This document shows positions 44,953-48,100 of a stretch of DNA of 48,100 nucleotides, one piece after another; position 1 is the first letter of the stretch, and each line of letters begins with the position of its first letter. Below the pieces are notes generated by a model that saw only the letters and a program-made list of their open reading frames with translations, made no database searches and was not told the origin of the DNA. The translations under genes were made by a program, and so were the position numbers. Source of the DNA: Pseudomonadota bacterium (GTDB taxonomy: Bacteria > Pseudomonadota > Gammaproteobacteria > Burkholderiales > JABEVD01); NCBI GenBank assembly GCA_021848825.1, contig JAJZTQ010000004.1, positions 93,962 through 142,061 of the forward strand, read 5' to 3'.

Positions 44953-45253
44953 GCGGTTCTCGTCCCTCTCCATGCGAGGAAGGCGCCGGCGATTCGTCGA
45001 GATCACGGGCCATGCATTCAGATGGTTCGGCGAGGTTGCATGGGACAAGGGCGCGAACTGGCAGCTTGAAATGGAACTGCGGGTCAACAGGGTCTCGCGA
45101 TAGGGTGCGTTGCCGGGTTCCATCTCGATGCGGCTGCCCATTCCGGCAAGACAGCCATGGCGAAGCTGCCGCGCGAATTCGACAGCAAGACCCGGAGTGT
45201 CATTCGCCGGTGCGATGCCTAGAATAAGTTCATCGAACAGGGAGGGGCAGCAT
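44953..45253. other. 301-bp gap without a supported gene
   Basis: Open frames cross this gap on both strands, but none has a recognisable family, a ribosome site or a sensible start. The last 20 bp hold AGGGAGGGG, the ribosome site of ada. No clear -35/-10 pair or Ada-box-like palindrome could be picked out by eye. Confidence 0.4.
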
Positions 45254-46321
45254 ATGTCCAAGCAAACACTTGCCATTGATATACTGCTGGACCCGCGCTG
45301 GCCCCGGGTCGTTTCTCGCGATGCGACGGCAGATGGTCAATTTCTTTATGCGGTCAGAACGACGGGAGTTTACTGCCGTCCTTCCTGCGGCTCGCGCACG
45401 CCGCGTCCGGAGAATGTCGCCTTCTTCTCGGCAGCCATGGAGGCGGAACAGGAGGGATTCCGGCCCTGCAGGCGCTGCAGACCCGATCGGCCGCCGCTCC
45501 GTGAACAGCATGCAGCAATGGTGGCCGGTCTTTGCCGGCAGATCGAAGCCAGAGAGACGCCGCCGACACTGGGAATGCTGGCGCAAAGCGCCGGCATGAG
45601 CGCCTTTCATCTGCACCGCGTCTTCAAGGCTGTCACGGGGGTGTCGCCGAAGGTTTATGCGGCCGCATATCGGGCAAGGAAAGTCAGGGAAGAATTGGCC
45701 AGAAGCGAAACCGTCACCGACGCAATCTATGGGGCCGGCTACAATTCCAGCGGCCGCTTCTATGAAGAATCGGACCGGCTGCTCGGCATGACGCCGAAGG
45801 ATTTCAAAGCCGGCGGCGCCAATACCGCGATACGCTTCGCAGTCGGCCAGTGCTTCCTGGGCGCGATCCTGGTGGCTGCAAGCGAGCGCGGCGTCTGCGC
45901 CATCCTGATGGGGGACGAACCCGATGCTCTGGTTCGCGACCTCCAGGACCGTTTCCCGAAGGCCGACCTGATCGGCGGCGATGCGGAATTCGAAAAGCTT
46001 GTCGCGAAGGTCGTCGGTTTCGTCGAAATGCCGAAGCTGGGGCTCGATCTTCCCCTGGACATACGCGGCACCGCCTTCCAGCAGCGCGTTTGGCAGGCGC
46101 TGCAGCAGATCCCGGTCGGCTCCACGGCGAGCTATGCGGAAGTCGCCATGCGGATCGGTTCGCCCGGGTCGGCACGCGCCGTGGCGGGGGCCTGTGCAGC
46201 CAACGCGCTGGCTGTCGCCATTCCCTGTCACAGGGTGGTGCGCAACGATGGCGGTTTGTCCGGCTATCGCTGGGGCGTCGAGCGCAAGCGTGCCCTGCTC
46301 GAACGGGAGGCCATGGAATGA
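45254..46321 (+). CDS. ada: Ada: bifunctional methylated-DNA repair protein and transcription activator
   Basis: 355 residues from the ATG at 45254, with AGGGAGGGG just upstream. The N-terminal zinc domain has four Cys ligands (C41, C45, C72, C75: VYCRPSCGSRTP and RPCRRCRPDRP) that take methyl from DNA phosphotriesters. An AraC-type helix-turn-helix follows (LAQSAGMSAFHLHRVFKAVT, GYNSSGRFYEESDRLLGMTP). The C-terminal O6-methylguanine methyltransferase contains the acceptor Cys325 in AIPCHRVVRND. All catalytic residues are present. It overlaps the next gene by 4 nt and should activate this operon after methylation damage. Confidence 0.95.
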   Translation: MSKQTLAIDILLDPRWPRVVSRDATADGQFLYAVRTTGVYCRPSCGSRTPRPENVAFFSAAMEAEQEGFRPCRRCRPDRPPLREQHAAMVAGLCRQIEARETPPTLGMLAQSAGMSAFHLHRVFKAVTGVSPKVYAAAYRARKVREELARSETVTDAIYGAGYNSSGRFYEESDRLLGMTPKDFKAGGANTAIRFAVGQCFLGAILVAASERGVCAILMGDEPDALVRDLQDRFPKADLIGGDAEFEKLVAKVVGFVEMPKLGLDLPLDIRGTAFQQRVWQALQQIPVGSTASYAEVAMRIGSPGSARAVAGACAANALAVAIPCHRVVRNDGGLSGYRWGVERKRALLEREAME

Positions 46322-47070
46322 ACGAGGCGCTCGGCCTGAAAAACTTGGCGCAGCTGGCCTATCGCGGCGTCGAAGCGCGCATCGATGCGCTCGACTGGAT
46401 TCGCATCGGCGAAGACCTGGATGCCAGGGGCTGGGCGATGATTCCTGAATTGCTGATGCCGGACGATTGCCGCGCCATTGCTGCGCTTTATCCGGACGAC
46501 GGGGTGTTCCGCAGCCATATCATCATGCAGCGGCACGGATTCGGGCGCGGCGGGTACAAATACTTCCGCTATCCCTTGCAGGACCGGGTGGACGAATTGC
46601 GAAGGCTGCTCTATCCCTGCCTCGCGCCCATCGCCAATCGCTGGCATGAGCAGATGCGCCTCTCGAGTCGCTTCCCGGCGCGTCATGAAGAGTTCATTGC
46701 ACGCTGTCATGCTGCCGGCCAACAGCGTCCCACTCCTTTATTGACGCATTACACGGCGGGAGACTATAACTGCCTGCATCAGGATTTGTATGGCGAGCAT
46801 GTCTTTCCTCTGCAGGCGGCGGTGCTGCTTGCCGAGCCGGATCGGGATTTCACGGGAGGGGAATTCGTCATCACGGAGCAGCGGCCGCGCATGCAGTCGC
46901 GGGTGGAAGTCGTGCCCCTGACACGGGGCGACGCCGTGATTTTCACGGTCCGGCATCGCCCGGCGTCAGGGGCGCGGGGTATCTATCGGGTCAATGTCCG
47001 GCACGGCGTATCAAGCATCCGCTCCGGGCAGCGGCACGCGCTGGGCATCATCTTCCACGACGCGGGCTGA
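46318..47070 (+). CDS. 2OG-Fe(II) dioxygenase in the adaptive-response operon (not AlkB-type)
   Basis: 250 residues. The iron triad is H154-x-D156 (CLHQDLYGEH) and H229 (VRHGVSS); R239, ten residues after the distal His, is placed to hold 2-oxoglutarate. The protein has the double-stranded beta-helix strands VFPLQAAVLLAEP, GGEFVITEQRP and GDAVIFTVRH seen in prolyl-hydroxylase-like oxygenases, and lacks the AlkB nucleotide-recognition lid. It is coupled to ada by ATGA overlap and to alkA by a 3-nt gap, so a role in alkylation repair or a linked modification is inferred. The frame is open upstream inside ada, but the ATG at 46318 is the natural start. Confidence 0.88.
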   Translation: MNEALGLKNLAQLAYRGVEARIDALDWIRIGEDLDARGWAMIPELLMPDDCRAIAALYPDDGVFRSHIIMQRHGFGRGGYKYFRYPLQDRVDELRRLLYPCLAPIANRWHEQMRLSSRFPARHEEFIARCHAAGQQRPTPLLTHYTAGDYNCLHQDLYGEHVFPLQAAVLLAEPDRDFTGGEFVITEQRPRMQSRVEVVPLTRGDAVIFTVRHRPASGARGIYRVNVRHGVSSIRSGQRHALGIIFHDAG

Positions 47071-47073
47071 CCG

Positions 47074-47970
47074 TTGAAGGCCGAATTGTCCGTTGCCTTG
47101 CCGCTTCCCCCTGGCTTTCGCCAGCGCGATTTCCTGGCTTTTCATCGTCGCGATCCGCAGGAAATCGCGGAACGCGTCGACGAGTCCCTGATCGAAAAGG
47201 GAATGCTTTGGCGCGATGCGCCAGCCTGTCTGTCGATTCGACTCGAGTCCGGGCAGGCAAAGGCGAGCCTCGCTGTAGACGGGCAGGGACCGGCTGACAG
47301 CCTGCCCGCCTTTGAATCCATGGTCCGCCGGATGCTCGGCCTGACCCAGGACATCGAGCCATTCGAGGCGAATTACGGGGAGCATCCGCAGATCGGCGCG
47401 CTGATCCTCCGCCAGCAGGGCCTGCGTGTTCCGGTCGCCGCCACGCCTTTCGAAGCGCTGACCTGGGCAGTCACCGGCCAGCAAATCAGCGTTGGCGCTG
47501 CTATCTCGCTCAGGCGAAGACTGATCCTCGCGGCCGACGTCAGCCATTCCTGCGGGCTTTATTGCCATCCCGGGGCGCGACAGGTCGCGGCGCTTGGCGA
47601 AGATACGCTGCGTCAGGCCGGTTTTTCCATGACCAAGACGAAAACCTTGCTGACCTTGTCCCGGCTGGTGGCTGAAGATAAGCTGCCGCTCGACGCCTGG
47701 GCGCGAGCGCTCCCGGCGGTCGATGTCATTCAGGAACAGCTGGAGGCCGTGCCAGGTATCGGTCCGTGGACAGTCAATTACGCACTGCTGCGCGGCTTCG
47801 GCTGGCTGGATGGTTCGCTGCACGGGGATGTTGCCGTGCGCCGCGGCCTCCAGGCGCTGCTCGGCTTGCCGGCGGGGGAGAAAGAAGCGATGAACTGGCT
47901 GGCTCGGTTTTCTCCCTGGCGAGCACTGGTTGCCGCCCATATCTGGGCGGCCAAAACGGCTTCTGATTGA
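47074..47970 (+). CDS. alkA: DNA-3-methyladenine glycosylase II (AlkA)
   Basis: 298 residues. After an N-terminal AlkA beta domain (LPLPPGFRQRDFLAFHRRD), the HhH-GPD core shows FEALTWAVTGQQISVGAAIS, the hairpin VPGIGPWTVNYALLRGFG and the catalytic Asp in GSLHGDVAVRRGL. It excises alkylated purines such as 3-methyladenine. The start appears to be TTG at 47074, 3 nt after the previous stop, with no separate ribosome site, consistent with translational coupling. It closes the ada operon; a strong terminator follows. Confidence 0.93.
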   Translation: MKAELSVALPLPPGFRQRDFLAFHRRDPQEIAERVDESLIEKGMLWRDAPACLSIRLESGQAKASLAVDGQGPADSLPAFESMVRRMLGLTQDIEPFEANYGEHPQIGALILRQQGLRVPVAATPFEALTWAVTGQQISVGAAISLRRRLILAADVSHSCGLYCHPGARQVAALGEDTLRQAGFSMTKTKTLLTLSRLVAEDKLPLDAWARALPAVDVIQEQLEAVPGIGPWTVNYALLRGFGWLDGSLHGDVAVRRGLQALLGLPAGEKEAMNWLARFSPWRALVAAHIWAAKTASD

Positions 47971-48019
47971 GCGCTTCGGATCGGCATCGACGGCTCTGAA
48001 GTCAGGGGACTGGGTCGAA

Positions 48020-48061
48020 AAAAAACCGGAACCAGGCGATGCCTGTTTCCGGTCTTTTTTT
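48020..48061 (+). terminator. Intrinsic terminator of the ada-oxygenase-alkA operon
   Basis: ACCGGAACCAGGC (48025-48037), loop GAT, GCCTGTTTCCGGT (48041-48053): a 13-bp stem with one mismatch, followed by CTTTTTTT and preceded by an A run, so it can work in both directions. 50 nt after the alkA stop. Confidence 0.92.
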
Positions 48062-48100
48062 CCCGTTGATTCGCAAGGAGTCAAGGGAAGCTAATGGTGG

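Noticed and set aside
44876-45103. Small open frame in the gap before ada, and the longer minus-strand frame through it
   Set aside because: No family resemblance, no ribosome site and overlap with the GST gene; noted only as an unexplained gap.
48084-48100. Possible start of another gene (AAGGGAAG followed by ATG at 48094)
   Set aside because: Only seven coding bases are inside the window, which is too little to support a feature.

Overview
The window reads as chromosomal DNA of a Gram-negative proteobacterium, most likely a betaproteobacterium. The outer-membrane factors, RND pumps, soluble lytic transglycosylase and DsbA-type signal peptides fix the Gram-negative envelope; the slt-cca pairing and the two-ACT-domain ilvA fit Betaproteobacteria. 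I cannot name the genus. Genes are tightly packed with many 4-nt ATGA start/stop overlaps. No tRNA, rRNA, CRISPR array or transposase gene was found.

Left part (1-9.3 kb), phosphate and central metabolism: a truncated Lys/Pro/Ala-repeat protein diverges from a CYTH-CHAD protein and sixA; then a pyruvate-kinase-like protein with a large N-terminal extension, an MBL-fold phosphodiesterase, ppx-phoU, rpiA and ilvA. Several of these products act on or bind polyphosphate or phosphohistidine. Middle-left (9.4-19.6 kb): a membrane DnaJ-ankyrin fusion, slt, cca and ovoA in one overlapping run, then a DMT exporter divergent from a GcvA-like LysR regulator, a Cys-rich outer-membrane barrel protein, a MazG-like pyrophosphohydrolase and a DUF2721 membrane protein.

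Export region (19.6-42 kb): a complete MdtABC-type RND pump with its own outer-membrane factor; divergent from it, a YbhGFSR-type ABC exporter in which the two ATPase halves are separate genes; then, after a repeat-rich patch, a second RND pump of the OqxAB/MexEF type with outer-membrane factor and a divergent LysR regulator. The repeat-rich patch (33.4-35.2 kb) holds a duplicated DUF3820 gene, one copy broken by a slippage-type deletion, and copies of a short palindromic repeat bounded by TGTCATT/AATGACA, plus a secreted Trp/Tyr-rich protein and a GNAT acetyltransferase.

Right end (42-48 kb): two LysR regulators separated by the remnant of an MFS transporter, a glutathione S-transferase, and a three-gene alkylation-damage operon (ada, a non-AlkB-type 2OG-Fe(II) oxygenase, alkA) closed by a strong intrinsic terminator. 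Arginine codons change from AGR-rich on the left to mostly CGN from about 34-36 kb onward (GST and GNAT genes excepted), suggesting part of the right side has a different history. The best candidates for under-described biology are the oxygenase in the adaptive-response operon, the DnaJ-membrane-ankyrin fusion, the pyruvate-kinase-like protein, and the repeat-driven DUF3820 duplication.
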